Part shown: piece after piece, positions 1-12,556 of the stretch | Position numbering within the stretch: the first letter of the stretch is position 1 | How the letters are laid out: the number at the start of each line of letters is the position of its first letter | Assembly: GCA_030686995.1 (NCBI GenBank) | Contig: CM060693.1 | Coordinates: 108,835,243 to 108,899,242, forward strand | Origin: Artemisia argyi | Lineage: Eukaryota > Streptophyta > Magnoliopsida > Asterales > Asteraceae | Length of the DNA stretch: 64,000 nucleotides | Direction of reading: 5' to 3' | Made by a program: the position numbers and the translations under genes | The notes under the pieces: model-generated | Told to the model about the DNA's origin: nothing | Database searches by the model: none | Seen by the model: only the letters and a program-made list of their open reading frames with translations

Positions 1-3000
1 AACGAAAACATCCTTCCAGACAACTTTTGTGTTTTAACTTCTTGATGAAACGGACCAGAAGTGCCTCGTTTAATTAGGTCAGATCGCTTATCAGTAGCGT
101 ATCGGCAGTTTTGGTCTTTCCGGTTTAATAACTTCATTTTGCCGTATCTTTTGACTCATGTACTCGTTTTAGGTGATTCCAATTACTATATTTTCCTTTT
201 TAAGTCTTCTACCACAGTATGTAATGTTCCAATATCATGTTTATACCATTTTGGTCGTATTTCTCAATATAAGTCACTAGTTTTCTTGTTTACTTAACAT
301 AGGTTAACATATAGTTTCCATAATTTGTTTTAAGAATTTTTATACATCATGAACATAACACAAAGACCATATATAGAATGAATGAAACATAATAAGCATG
401 AAAATGATATTGATCAAGAAAGTGTATTAGGGTTTCTTACAACTTTTGGCTTTCTAATGAAAGTAAATCAAGAGCAAGGATTAGGACTTTGATTGAGCAT
501 GCTTTCCACACTTTAGCAACCCTTCTACACTCTTGTATTCTTGAAGGATTGGTGATGCGGTTTTAGGTGACTTGAGTGGATTTAAACTCAAGAGAATCAC
601 CTAAACTTGCTAAGGATTTGATGTAGTTACTTTGTAGCTTGAAACTTGTGTGAAACTTGAAGTAGGAATAAAGATTACGAGAGTGTTTGTGTATGATGAT
701 ATGGGACAGCAAGAAGAGGAGAGGGCAAGGGGTTTATATAGTCACATGAGGAGGTTAGGAAGGTGTTTAGGAAGGTGCAATGAGGAGGTTAAGATTGTAG
801 GCTAGTAGTTTCCAATTTTGCTTCCTTAATACACATGTTATGCATCTTGGAGATCAAGACTTAGGATTAAGCCACATTGGTGATGAATCCCCTCCCTATA
901 GTCGGCCAAGGCTGTTCTAGGGTGACTAGATGAGTAGTCATGGTATTATCTAAGTTACGGAGTGAGTTTTGGTTCCGTTGATCACTAACTGTAAGCTGTT
1001 AAGTCACAAAACGTAAAACCAGGTATCGTAAAAATACAAAACTTGAAAGAATGATTAAACTTGTCAATATACTCCATAATAAAATATAAAATAAGTGGTA
1101 AGTTCCATCGGGTTGCTTAAACCCTGTTAAAACTGGAAACGCGGGCCTAAAACGCATAATACGTAAAACGTACGAAAGTTGCGTAAAACTGAGAAAAGTA
1201 AAATGTAACTTTCCTAATATGATGATAATGAATAAAAATGGCCTATAATGTCTAGACTGGGCTCAGTCTAGTGTCGGTTGGTATTTAATGTCTTTTAGAC
1301 GTAAAACCGTAAGCCTAAAAATCGAGGAATGATTTATTAAATTGATTGGTCCTGAACGGTCAACTAAATCAACCAAGTGAATGGTCAACTAAGTCAAACG
1401 TCTCAGACCAAATTTCCAACGAGTATAGTGTTTCCCCGGGTCGTTATGTCCCGACGAGGTGTGCAATTGTATTTGTGAATGTTTTAAGTGATCGGGTGAT
1501 TTAACAGAAAAATCAGGATTTTGATTATTATGATTACACTAAGAAATGAGGAATTAGAATAACTTAAAAATACTATAAGAACAATTACTGATGATCAGAT
1601 ATACTAAAAATGTGAATTAAATCTAAAAACGCGCGTTTAAATTTAAAATAAACGCGAACGCGCAAAATAAAAAGTGAAACGTGAGTAAATAAAATCCTAC
1701 GGTTATGAAAATTAATTTTATAAGATCCTAATGACAAAAGAAAATTTTAAGAAAAAGAAAAATAATTTTTACACTATTTAATTAATTACTATTAATTAAT
1801 TACTAATTATTAATTACTTTTTAATTATCTAAATTACACTAAATTATAACTAATTATGAATTTTAACTAGAAAATTGAAAATTAAATTTAGTAAAATCTA
1901 AAATATTATAAAACTAATTTTAAAACAGAAATTATATTTTTCCTACTTTTTAATTAATTATTATTAATTAAAAACTAATTATTTAATTAATTTAAACTAA
2001 ATTAAATTATAAAAAATACTAAATCAAATGAGAAAAATCTGAAAAAATTACTAAAAATCCTACAGGTTAAGAAGCCTAAGAAAAATTTAAAATTAGAAAT
2101 TGCTTACAAATAAGCAGAAAAATAAGCCAAATGGCTTAAATAGAAGCTATTACTTTATTTATTTTTGGTTTTTCTGAAATTTTCTTTTTCACAACTATTT
2201 ATATACTGTTAATTAACATCTTTTGTAAAGGGACTTTTGCTAGGGCTTATTAATAAGCTCTGTGAGAAGCTCAAACTTGGACAAAAGGTCCAATAAGCTA
2301 GAATAAGCTGGAATTTTGAACCAAAAGGCTACAATTAGGCTACCAACTACTGATTGAACTACAAGATACTAGAATGACTACAAATAAGCTGGAAGGATTG
2401 AATAAGCACAAGTTAATAAGCTGAAATCAACAAATAAGCATTATGCAAAACACAAGTTCCAAACAAGCCAAAATAAGGGCTTTTGGACATCTGTGGGGTC
2501 CACAGAGGTGAAGGGTAGTCCAAATAGAAAGTTGACCCTTAAGGTTGACCTGGTCAACTTCAAAAAAAGCCAATAAGCTGGGTGTGGGGTCCACTGGGTA
2601 GCAAGATGCAAGTCTAATAAATTAGGTCAATGCCCTTGGTGCAGGGGAGGTTAATGGCCCTGCACCCTCAAATAAGCACTTGCACAAAGCCCATAAAAAA
2701 TCTAAAAAATAAGAAAAGTATTGATTTCTGTAGTTAAGCTAGTAGACTTTGACCTCAAGAAATTTCAGAGCTTGATTCCAAACAAAAAATTCAGGTAAAT
2801 TCATGCAAGATCTGACTTTTTTCTAAAACATACAATTTTGACTTTTTTCTTTTAATGAAGAACTTTGACTTTGCTCAGATTTGAAGATTCCTAGATAATT
2901 ATAAATGAAATATTAACCATAAAGTACACTAATTCAAACAAGCTTAACAAGTTTTGACCCTAAATTGATGATATGGCTTCCAAAATCCCAACTGTTGCAC

Positions 3001-3367
3001 TGCTTATAATAGTTAAAGGCTAACTTTGACTTTTTGGTTGATGAACTATGGGATTATGCTGTGAATATTCTAAATGACACCTAAGTATGTTGTCCAAACA
3101 AGTTTTGGACACTGAAAAGCTCACAAGCTCAGTTAAACACTCAAATCCAAACACCCCTTTATGACCCTAGTAATGAGGTTTTCAAAGACTTTTCACCGTT
3201 TTAATCCAGAAATCTAGTCCACAATATCATAATATGACAGAGTAAGCTTATTTAGACATGATATCACCAATATTAACATCATATACTCAGGAATCAAAGT
3301 GATGCCATTTTAACAGTTAAGCTAGCAAAGTTGTGCACTATGAGATAAATTGAACAAATACCAACTA
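1..3367. other. Gene-free AT-rich flank, probably old repeat DNA
   Basis: No reading frame with recognisable protein similarity is visible on either strand. About 1730-2050 is almost pure A+T with TTAATTAA-type words. From about 2100 to 2700 the word AATAAGC recurs roughly ten times. Nothing resembling a promoter plus gene is seen. I infer degraded transposable-element DNA, but no ends or target duplications could be found. Confidence 0.5.
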
Positions 3368-3372
3368 TTAAG

Positions 3373-4754
3373 TGATGAGGCGAAAAATGATCCGTTTTTA
3401 GGGGGCCATTTAAGCCGGAATTCGAATTTATTTAATCAAATATTGCCCTAAATCGTTCCTTTTGTGATTTTAGGTAATTTGGGAGTGAAATCTGGAAAAG
3501 GAAGCAATTCGGACGTTTTTGGAGCATAAAAGTGAAGAAAACGCCAAAGTCTTAATTTTCCATGCTGGGAACAGTAGGTGACGGCGTCAAGAGCAAAATT
3601 CCATGACGATCCAGTACAGATTTGAAGGCGTCACGAAATAGGGCGTCAAGAGTAAAAGTCATGACGGCCTGGAAATGCTTAAGTCTTGACGGCGTCAGAT
3701 GTAGATCAAGGCAGTCCGAGAAGAGTTTTGGCAGCGAGGTGACGGCGTCACAAGATTGGTCTTGACGCCGTCAGACCCCTTTTCCTATATATAGTTTTCT
3801 AATTTTTACACATAAAGGAGAGAAGTTTTGGATAAAACCCTAATTACGATTTTGGTGCAAACTTTACAGGTTTTTCAAGGGTTCCAAGCCCTTGATACCT
3901 TGCATATGTAATTGAGATAAGTGTTCTTTTAATTCAATCAATATGTCTATGTGTTGGTTGTCTATATCTTGTTCTTGTCTTAATTCCATCATACTAGGCT
4001 AGATCTATCTTGTGTTTGCTTAGATCTAATGAAACCTAGATGTTGATTATGTGTTGATTACTTGTTTATTCTTGTCTTGGATGAATGATTTATATGTTAG
4101 GCTTAAGAAAACTGGCAGATCTCCAATTGGTAACATGCTTGAACGTCTTAATAAACATGAACCGACGCGCACTAGGTGTTTATTGGTTGTATTTAATGCA
4201 TGAGCCACTGTTTACAATCCCTATAGTTGTGCTGGGCATGGTGTAGGAGGAGATAAGAGCTCATAGAATTGGGGAGTTAAGTGTGCCACCCCATGAATGG
4301 TATTAAGGAATACGATCCGTCATCCATGCAATTATAACAAGTAATTAACGTGTAAAAGATATCTAGGGAGTAGTGAAATCTAAGTAAACACATTTTCTCC
4401 AATTATTGCTCACAACTTTAGTATAATTAGTTTATTTTCATTTTCTAGTATTTTATTTTGATTGCATCTTAGTATTGGGTTAGTTGAATAGCAACTAATT
4501 CCGCCCAAATCCTTCAAACCCGAGATTTTAACTTGCTTTCATAAAATATAAAAATACAAAAATAATCATCCCTCATCTTTAGAACTAGTATTTAGGTTTT
4601 CTAATCCTAGCGACACTATTCCTAAGCTGAACGATCAATCCCCCGGTACTTGTCACTATACTATACTACAACGATCAGGTACACTGCCTGGTGGGGGTTG
4701 TAAGCTTCTCAAGATCCCTTGAGAGGTAAAGCCTGGTGCGATTCCCACGTATCA
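3373..4754 (+). mobile_element. Solo LTR, family 1, copy 1
   Basis: The 1382-bp block begins TGATGAGGCG and ends CACGTATCA, so it has TG...CA termini. It is flanked directly by the 5-bp repeat TTAAG (3368-3372 and 4755-4759), the footprint of LTR-retrotransposon integration. No internal retroelement region adjoins it, so it is a solo LTR left by LTR-LTR recombination. A second copy lies inverted at 49017-50461 with its own, different 5-bp duplication, which independently confirms both termini. A TATA box at 3786-3793 sets the plus orientation. The internal region is absent, so copia versus gypsy cannot be decided. Confidence 0.9.
3579..3793 (+). promoter_or_regulatory. LTR promoter: TGACG palindromes plus TATA box
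   Basis: Four copies of the 11-bp palindrome TGACG(G/C)CGTCA occur at 3579, 3687, 3740 and 3763, with single TGACG or CGTCA half-sites between them. They lie directly upstream of TATATATA (3786-3793). TGACG is the core of as-1-type sites bound by plant TGA/bZIP factors (established). That these palindromes act as the LTR's enhancer is inference from position and repetition. The inverted second copy of this LTR keeps the same layout. Confidence 0.6.
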
Positions 4755-4759
4755 TTAAG

Positions 4760-5190
4760 TAACAACTTAACTAAATTACACTAATTAAGCATTAAGAACA
4801 CAGAGATAAGCAATGAAAATCACATATACAGTTAAATGCCAAAGTTGGAAAAATTTCTTACAAAATGTTCCAAGCACAAAACTGAGGTACCAAGTTCAAT
4901 TCAAACCAACCTAATACTTCCCATGAAACCCTAATACCACTGCCATCCAACATTTACAGTGCTCCTTGCATTGTTGATCTTTTTTTTTTTTTTTTTTTTT
5001 TGATTTTTTTTTAACTAATTTTTTTTTGTATTTTTCTGATTTTGTACTTAAGCTATTTCTTATGCATTAAAAACTTATAGAAGCTTAAACTTAAGCTACT
5101 GAGAGCCCAAATGATCAACCAACAACACTTTTTAACACTAAAATAAGCTAAATTCGAAATTTACTAAAAACATTCAAACTTGAATTTATA
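4760..5190. other. Spacer with a T-homopolymer
   Basis: This stretch between the solo LTR's target repeat and the copia element's target repeat has no coding potential. It contains a run of 22 T at 4980-5001 followed by a shorter run to 5012. The copia element inserted at its right edge, and the same host sequence resumes at 17401. Confidence 0.5.
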
Positions 5191-5195
5191 AAAGG

Positions 5196-5604
5196 TGTAG
5201 GACCTTAAAACTATCAACTTTAACACAAATGTAAGCACTAGATGAAGTAAAGATGGTGACTTGATGTAATATATGTGTGGCGTTAAACTTGAAAGAGAAT
5301 TATAAGATGAAGAGAACTTTTATTAATAAAACACACACAATACACACACTAGCACACACCTCAAATGAGTCTTTGAGGTGTTTAAATAGTTGGTTACATG
5401 AGAAGCCCTAAAGGCTTTCTATAGGCTTGGGCTTGGACTTGGTTATATGACTAGATAATAAGGCTTATATAACATTGCACATAACATATTAGCTTGCCAA
5501 GTCCAAAGCCCAATGACTATCCTATTCCATAAACTAAGACACATTACAAAGTTCCTAATATGAGAATGACCATCACTTCTCAATACATATTTTTAATGCT
5601 AACA
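5196..5604 (-). repeat. 3' LTR of copia element 1
   Basis: This 409-bp repeat closely matches 16981-17395, differing by a few substitutions and short indels (for example ATACACACACTAGCAC here against ATAAACACACAAGCAC there). The termini form the TGTTAG...CTACA ends expected for an LTR on the minus strand. The high similarity of the two LTRs argues for a fairly recent insertion, in contrast with the broken coding region. Confidence 0.93.
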
Positions 5605-5614
5605 ATCTCCCCCT
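5605..5614 (-). other. Polypurine tract of copia element 1
   Basis: Immediately inside the 3' LTR the minus strand reads AGGGGGAGAT, a purine run in the place where plus-strand DNA synthesis is primed in LTR retrotransposons. The second copia element has the same AGGGGGAGAT next to its LTR at 58648-58657. Confidence 0.8.
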
Positions 5615-8174
5615 AAGGGGTGGTCATTCGAATGATGCTCCAAGTGATTAGGTCTTCCGTGTTCTTTGTCTTGAACTTTGTGTGTCATTGTAGAATAGTC
5701 TTTAGTCTTTGTTCCTTCATGCTTTGTGATCTTTGATGACTAACTTTTCATCGTTCTTTGTTCTTTTATGATGTGGAGCAATCTGCCTTTCATCACTTCT
5801 GCGTCTGTGATGGTTGTTTGCCATTCCAACATGCTCATACATCTTTGGACTTTGATATTCATATGCACGTAGTTCCCTTTCTTTCACTTTGATCTTTAGT
5901 CCTTATACTTTGTAGATTCTTCTTTTTGGCGTAGAATCTTTCTTTGAACTTTGTGTTGTATAGATCTTTGAGGGAGCTTTCTTTAACTTCCAGATGTATG
6001 TATGAGCATGCGGAATCTGTCGCCATGGAGGTGATGTGTAGCTGCATGAAAACAGTTAGCAATAAATCAACTGGTACTTACATGTTCGAATTAGAGATCG
6101 TCAACAGCATAGTGTGAAGACTCCTTCTAACCCTTACCAAGGCCGTTCCCATGTCAGATATTCCCGAGGGAGCTTACAAGACCTACTTAGTAGCTCAATG
6201 ACTGGGTGAGTCGCTGGGGATCACTCCACGACTGTAGACCATTTGAAACCACCGCGAACACTAAGCGTAACTCATAAAGAATTACCAAAGTGACCTGCTG
6301 TCAGGGCTGTTTGATGTTGACCCTAGCAGGAATTTCCATTCAATCATTGAGAATCACAAATGTGAATCCTCTCATAAATGTTCTGGCAGATTGCTAAGAT
6401 CTGCGTAGGACTCTAAATTTACATATGGCGTCCTTAATGATTAACAACCAGTGTAGGAATATTATGTGTTCCTATGAGATCTTTTGATGAATCTCGGGGC
6501 TCTAGACTCGATAAGTGCACATTTTGTTTCCTATGCGGAGATTAGGGAGAGGTCTCCTGCTTCAATATCAACCATCTCTAAGAGACAGATCGATAGATTA
6601 CACCGGTTCCCCGTGAGAATGAAACAAGCTCTTTTAAGAGAACTTGAGTGGCTAGAAGGTTTAGTGCAGTGCGTCACTGGGTCCATGACGTCTTTATCTT
6701 CAATACCAGTGTCACCTTAGTAACGACCAGTAGCATACGAATTGAACCCGGTGTCTGCCCTAAGGTTGAACATTTGGAGGGATATTTCTTTTCACCCTTT
6801 TTCATAACTTTTCTTTTTAATTCTTCAACCCCTTCTTTCTCCTTTCTCATTTTCTCCTTTTTTCAATCATACCTAAGGACTTCTAATTCTAATCTATTGG
6901 ATTTGTCCTTGGGTAGATCCCTCCGGCTCTGGCGGATCATAGGACGGTTTTCCCTAACCTTAGTCACCTTATAACTCCATGACTATCCTATAATTGGCAT
7001 GAAACCATTTACGAAAAATCTCTCAAAGTGTTTATGATAATAAAACACATTGTTGACACTTCGAGAGTTTTGCATTTCTTTTGAAGGACTCCCCCTTCAC
7101 ATGTGCTCATGAATTATTTAAGAAATTTGCACATGCGTGAGGAGTTTGCACTTTTTGAATTGATCCACTTTCAGTGAACATGACCGATTCGAGACACGCT
7201 TACATCACTAGTTAGACTAGCTTGAAATTATTACCCGTCCTGGTCAAGTCCAAAGAAAGTCTCTCGATATGGTACATTCTACTCAGACAAGTCCTATTCG
7301 AGACACGCTTACATCACTAGTTAGACTAGCTTGAAATTATTACCCGTCCAGGACAAGTCTTTTCGATTACTGACATTTTAAGCTTCATCAATTCATAGGT
7401 ACTTACTGAGTCGAGCTCTTTTGAGATTCAGCCACAATCTTTACACATTTTGATCACATTTTAATCATGTCTTCTCCCCCTCAAAAATAGCATATTGTGA
7501 TATTTTTTATATCAACTGAGTAAAAAAGCTTTTTGGAAAGAAAGACAGATTTCATTTTGCATGAATACGGAACATTTTTTGTTTTTGTACTCCCCCTTAA
7601 TGATAGCTCATTTTAAAATCAATTAAGGGTTTTGAGGGAGTTATCTTGAGCACTCATTTAAAAGATTTTGAGAAATCTTTTGAACAATCTTGAAAAAATG
7701 CTCAAGAATTGTATTTTGAAAACCGAGTTTATGTTTGAAATCCTTTTCGTTTGTTTATACTCGAACTTTTGAAAATGATTTCATCTTTGAACGTACGAGT
7801 CCTTGATTTGAAAATAATCAGAAGTCATCATTTTAGTCCGGGTTTCGTACTAAGGTATACGAAAGCCATAGTGAAGAAACATTTGAGAAACGACATGTTT
7901 TAGAAAAACATTTTAAAGAACTCCCGTTCAAGCATCTGTACATGTCCGTATCATTGTTGAATGACATTTCTAGAAACGTACAGAATATTGATTTATACGA
8001 GAGACATGTCGTGAGAAGAATATTTTTGTATTTTTTGATTTTATATTGTTTTTGTATTTTTTGAAATTTTATATTTTTGTATTTTGTTTTTGTTGGTTTT
8101 TCAAATTTTGTATTTTGTTTTTTTTTTTTTTTTTTTCAAAAATATTTACAGCGAATCGATTTTGAAAACATTTT
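5615..8174 (-). other. 3' noncoding region of copia element 1 (env-like position)
   Basis: About 2.6 kb lies between the RNase H stop and the polypurine tract. Sireviruses often carry an env-like gene here, but no long sense frame is present. Extra purine tracts on the minus strand (around 7089, 7475 and 7592, seen on the plus strand as TCCCCCT) resemble the duplicated polypurine tracts typical of that lineage. A spaced direct repeat is at 7187-7358. Low-complexity T-rich sequence occupies about 8030-8140. Confidence 0.6.
7187..7358. repeat. Direct repeat, about 63-bp units spaced 109 bp
   Basis: The segment starting ATTCGAGACACGCTTACATC at 7187 recurs at 7296 and stays identical up to TTATTACCCGTCC, then diverges slightly (TGGTCAAGTC against AGGACAAGTC). 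It lies in the untranslated 3' part of copia element 1. It looks like a local duplication; no function is evident. Confidence 0.85.
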
Positions 8175-11100
8175 TCAAGAAGATTCGAGAAGACGTTCTA
8201 GCTCCTCAGGAGTTAGGCTTCGCATGCCAATTCGTCGAACTAAATAGTCAAACCGTTCTTTTGGAAGGGCTTTAGTAAATAGATCGGCGAGTTGGTAATC
8301 AGTCTTAACGAAAAATAATTCAACAGTACCCTCTTCCACGTGTTCTTTGATGAAATGGTAGTGGACTTTGATATGCTTCGTCTTAGAGTGATGTACGGGA
8401 TTGCACGAGATGGCTATGGCACTTTTTGGGTCACAATACATAGGTATTCTGTCAAAAGTAAAGCCATAATCTGTGAGTTGTGCCCGCATCCAAAGAACCT
8501 GGGCACAACACGCAGATAGAGACACATACTCGGCTTCGGCGGTTGATAGTGCAGTACAATCCTGTTTCTTTGACGACCAGCTTACTAGCTTTTCACCCAA
8601 AAATTGTGCTCCACCTGATGTACTCTTTGCTGTAACTTGATCACCGGCATGGTCTGCATCTGAAAATGCTGTTAGATTAAACCCCGAATCCTTCGGATAC
8701 CAAAGTCCCATGTTAATGGTGCTTCGTAGGTACCGAAAGATCCGTTTAACCTCTTTGAGGTGAAGTTCGGTAGGCTTTGCCTGAAACCGTGCTAACAAAC
8801 AAATAGCAAATTGAATATCGGGTCGGCTAGCAGTTAGGTACATGAGAGAACCGATCATGCTCCGATATTTCTTCGGATCAATGGGTTTCCCAAACAAATC
8901 AGCACCAATTTTTGGTGAAGTGACCATTGGTGTACCAACAGAATCACAGTTTTCCATTCCATGTTTTTTCAAAATCTCTATTGTATATTTAGCTTGATTG
9001 ATAAAAATACCACGAGGGGATTGATGGATTTGTAAACCAAGAAAGAATTTTAGTTCCCCCATCATGGACATTTCAAATTTGCTTTTCATGAGATTTTCAA
9101 AATGTTTTGAATGGTTAGGATTGGTTGATCCAAAAATAATGTCGTCCACGTAAATTTGAACGATCAAAATGTCATCTTTGAATTTTTTCATAAACAAGGT
9201 GTCATCAACCGTTCCTTTTGTGAAATTGTTTTTAAGCAAGAAAGATGATAGTTCGTCATACCACGCTCTTGGAGCTTGTTTTAAACCATAAATTGCTTTC
9301 TTAAGCTTGTAGACGTAGTCTGGATGATCTTTGTCGATGAATCCCTCTGGCTGACTCACATACACTTCTTCTTTCAGAGTTCCATTCAAGAAAGCAGTCT
9401 TAATATCCATCTGATAGACTGTGATGTTTTTGTGAGCGGCATAGGCTAAGAAAATCCTGACTGCTTCAAGTCTAGCTACAGGCGCGAATGATTCCTCGAA
9501 ATCTATCCCTTCTTCTTGTGGATAACCTTTAGCCACGAGATGAGCTTTGTTGCGAATAATAGTCATTTCCTCATCCAGTTTGTTCTTCCATAACCACTTG
9601 AGATCAAGAACACGTATATCAAGTGGTCGTTCAACAAGTTCTCAACTGTCATGTAAATCGTATTGAAGAATTTCCTCCTGCATCGCTTCAATCCATGGGT
9701 ATTCTGCCATTGCTTCCCGAATGTTCTTTGGTTTTTTGAGGCTGATTGAGCAAATGTAAATGCACAATTCGAGATCAGTGGCAAGTTGTCTCCTTGTCTG
9801 AACTGGCTTTGAAGGTTCACCAATAACATGTTTTATTGGATGGTCTTTTATCCATTGAAACGTAGAAGGGTACCTTGGGTGTAACAAATGTGTGTTAGAT
9901 GGTTCTTGTAACCTTGAAGAAGATTCAGCAGAGTCTGTTGCAAATGGGTTTTCAAATACTTCTTCTTCTTCTAACGCAACATCGTTTGAATTATTTGTAG
10001 GTTCTTCTTGAAAATTTGTATTTTGGTTTTGCTCATCAACTCTTGGTAGATCTGTTTCAATAACTGGAGTTGCTGGAGTAGATGTTGATGATGTTGAGGG
10101 AGTTGGTGCTTCTGCTTCGATTGTTGTATATGCATCTTGTGATGGTGGTGGTGGTTGATGGTTTTGAGCGGGTGCAGCGGACTGTTGTTGAGATGCATTT
10201 GTCGAAGTTCCACCATAGTATTCATCAAACATTAACTCGAAGAAATTTTCCAGTTCTTGTTCTGAAGGTTTATCCGTGTTTGTTGAATGAGCTCCTTGAG
10301 GTACGAGTCCTGAACTGATGTATCCAAAAGTCTGTTGGTTTGGTGCGGGTCCTAATCCATTTTGATTAGAAGCCATCGGATTAAGCGCGGGTTCTAGAGC
10401 GAGTCTCTCAGAAGCCATTTGTGAAATCTCGTCAAACTTCACATTCATCGTCTCCATTATCCTTTTTGTTCTTCTATTATACACCCTGAATGCCCTCGAG
10501 TTTTCTGAATATCCAATGAAGATTCCAATATCACCCTTAGCTTTCAACTTTCCTAGATCTTCTCTGTCGTTCGTCGGATAGCACAAAGCGCCAAACACGT
10601 GAAGGTAAGAGATGTCAGGTTTACGGTTGTTCACTAGCTCATATGGGGTTTTATTGAATCTTGGATGTACTAGGGATCAGTTCTGAGTGAAACAAGCAGT
10701 GGCAACAGCATCAGCCCATAAGAAAAGTGGTGCACTAGAGTAAATCAACATTGTGCGAGCAGCTTCCACAAGAGTTCGATTTCTTCTTTCAACTACCCCA
10801 TTCTGCTGTGGATTTCTAACAACTGATGTTTGGTGAGTGATTCCCACATCTTCAAAGTAGGTTCTTAACTCCTGATTAGTGAATTTTGTGCCATTATCTG
10901 TTCTTACAATCCTTGCTGGAGCTTGAAGTAGAACTTGAATACGCTTCAGAAAGGTGATGATGATGCCTGGTGCTTCGTCTTTTGATCACAAAAACTTTAC
11001 CCAAGTATATCGTGAATAATCATCAACAATAACGAGAATATACTTCTTCCCATTAATGCTTTCAACTCTCATTGGGCCACATAAGTCCATGTGCAACATA

Positions 11101-12556
11101 TGTAACCTTGCTTCTGAACTAGGTACGGTTTTGGGTTTATATAATGCTCTTTTACTTTTTCCTTGTTCGCATGATGGACATAGGTGTTCCTTGGTGTATT
11201 TGAACTTAGGAAGTCCGGTGACGATGTTGTCTTTGGCTAACTTGTTGATCGTGTCGAAATTGAGATGGGATAATCTTCTATGCCACAGCCAGGACTTAGT
11301 TTCGGTTGCCCTTGTCATAAGACAAATTGGTGATGTAGAGGCCATTTGGTTGATGTCGATAGCATACAAGTTTGTACCACGATTACCAGTTAAGAGATCA
11401 TCACCAACCAAATTTCTAATAAAAACCGTGTTTCTTCTGAATGCAACTTCTAAATCAGCATCACAAAACTGCCCGACTGAAAACAAGTTGTGTCCCAACC
11501 CTTCGACGTAGTAAACTCGAGTGATTAAAAAATTCCCAAATTGAAGATCTCCATAACCCTGAATAGCTGCTACATGATCATTTCCAAAGCGTACAGTTCC
11601 CATGAATTTCCAGACGAAATTGATCAGCAGCTTTAAATTCCCGGTCATGTGCTTGGAGCAACCCGAGTCGACGATCCAAAGACATATTACGATAACCTGC
11701 CAAGAACAGAAGAGTTTGTATTTGGAAACCGTTTTGAATTTGGTTCCATGGGGTTAGGAGTAAAATCTAAATCACACTCATAAACAGTTGCTACTTGTTT
11801 AGCTTGAGCTATTTCTAATTTTCTGTTCTGAAGAGTGAACTCTCTACCCGTTGGAATCCACATACAAAACTTAAGGTAGTTCCTAGGCATTCGACTAATA
11901 ATGGTAGACCTAAAGTGTGCAACTAATCTTTCTATAGATCTAGATCTAGCACTAGGTCTTTTTAGAACATTCTTCTGTTTAGGTGTAACATTCACATTCT
12001 TAGAAACACATTCATCATGAACATCATTAATTAAACATTTCTTGAATATTAAACAAACAGAGTCATTACATGCATTAGAACCAGTACTTTCGACATTACA
12101 TTCAGATGAATCATGTTTCTTATTACAAAGCGATAAATTCCTAGGGTGTTCTTCTACTTCTTGAACTTTATTCTTGCTACTACTCGTAGAGACAGGCGAG
12201 ACTCTATTGTTCCTTGTATTGCTCCTAGGCTTTAGTCTACTGCTCCTAGAGGTGCTTTCTACTCCTGTAGAAGGTAAGGCACACGCATTAGGAATTATAT
12301 TGTTGTCCTTTTTAGCATCACTAGACTTTTTAGAATTATCCTTTTTACACGCATTTGTCTTAGATGTTGAGGCAGACGCACTAGTGGGACTAATCCTAAA
12401 AAGGCCAGGTGCTATCACATTTGATGTTTCGACAACCGCTTTTCCTTTATCAACAATCTTAACATTTTCACTTTTCTTTGGCAAGGGTGTTGGAGTGACT
12501 GGTTTTGTCAAATCCTTTTTCTCGTCGACTTTTAGAGCAAACCTTGAAATTGACAT
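8175..12556 (-). pseudogene. copia element 1 pol (protease, integrase, RT, RNase H), broken
   Basis: Read right to left. The protease active site DSGCSKHMTG is near 11640-11670. Integrase has the HRRLSH...CPSC zinc-binding region and the core around LHMDLCGP, the RTDNG aspartate and NGVVERRNR. Reverse transcriptase has the YVDD box, and RNase H the DADHAG and STAEAEY motifs, ending at 8175. The frame is broken by stops at 10986-10988 and 10677-10679 (both where relatives have arginine, CGA to TGA) and 9642-9644 (where relatives have tryptophan, TGG to TGA), and by frameshifts near 12540 and 11690. The last 463 codons (RT-RNase H) remain open. No functional polyprotein can be made. Confidence 0.92.

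Noticed and set aside
6484..6974. Two plus-strand open frames in the 3' region of copia element 1
   Set aside because: Antisense to the element, overlapping in different frames, and without recognisable domains; not an env-like gene, which should be on the minus strand.
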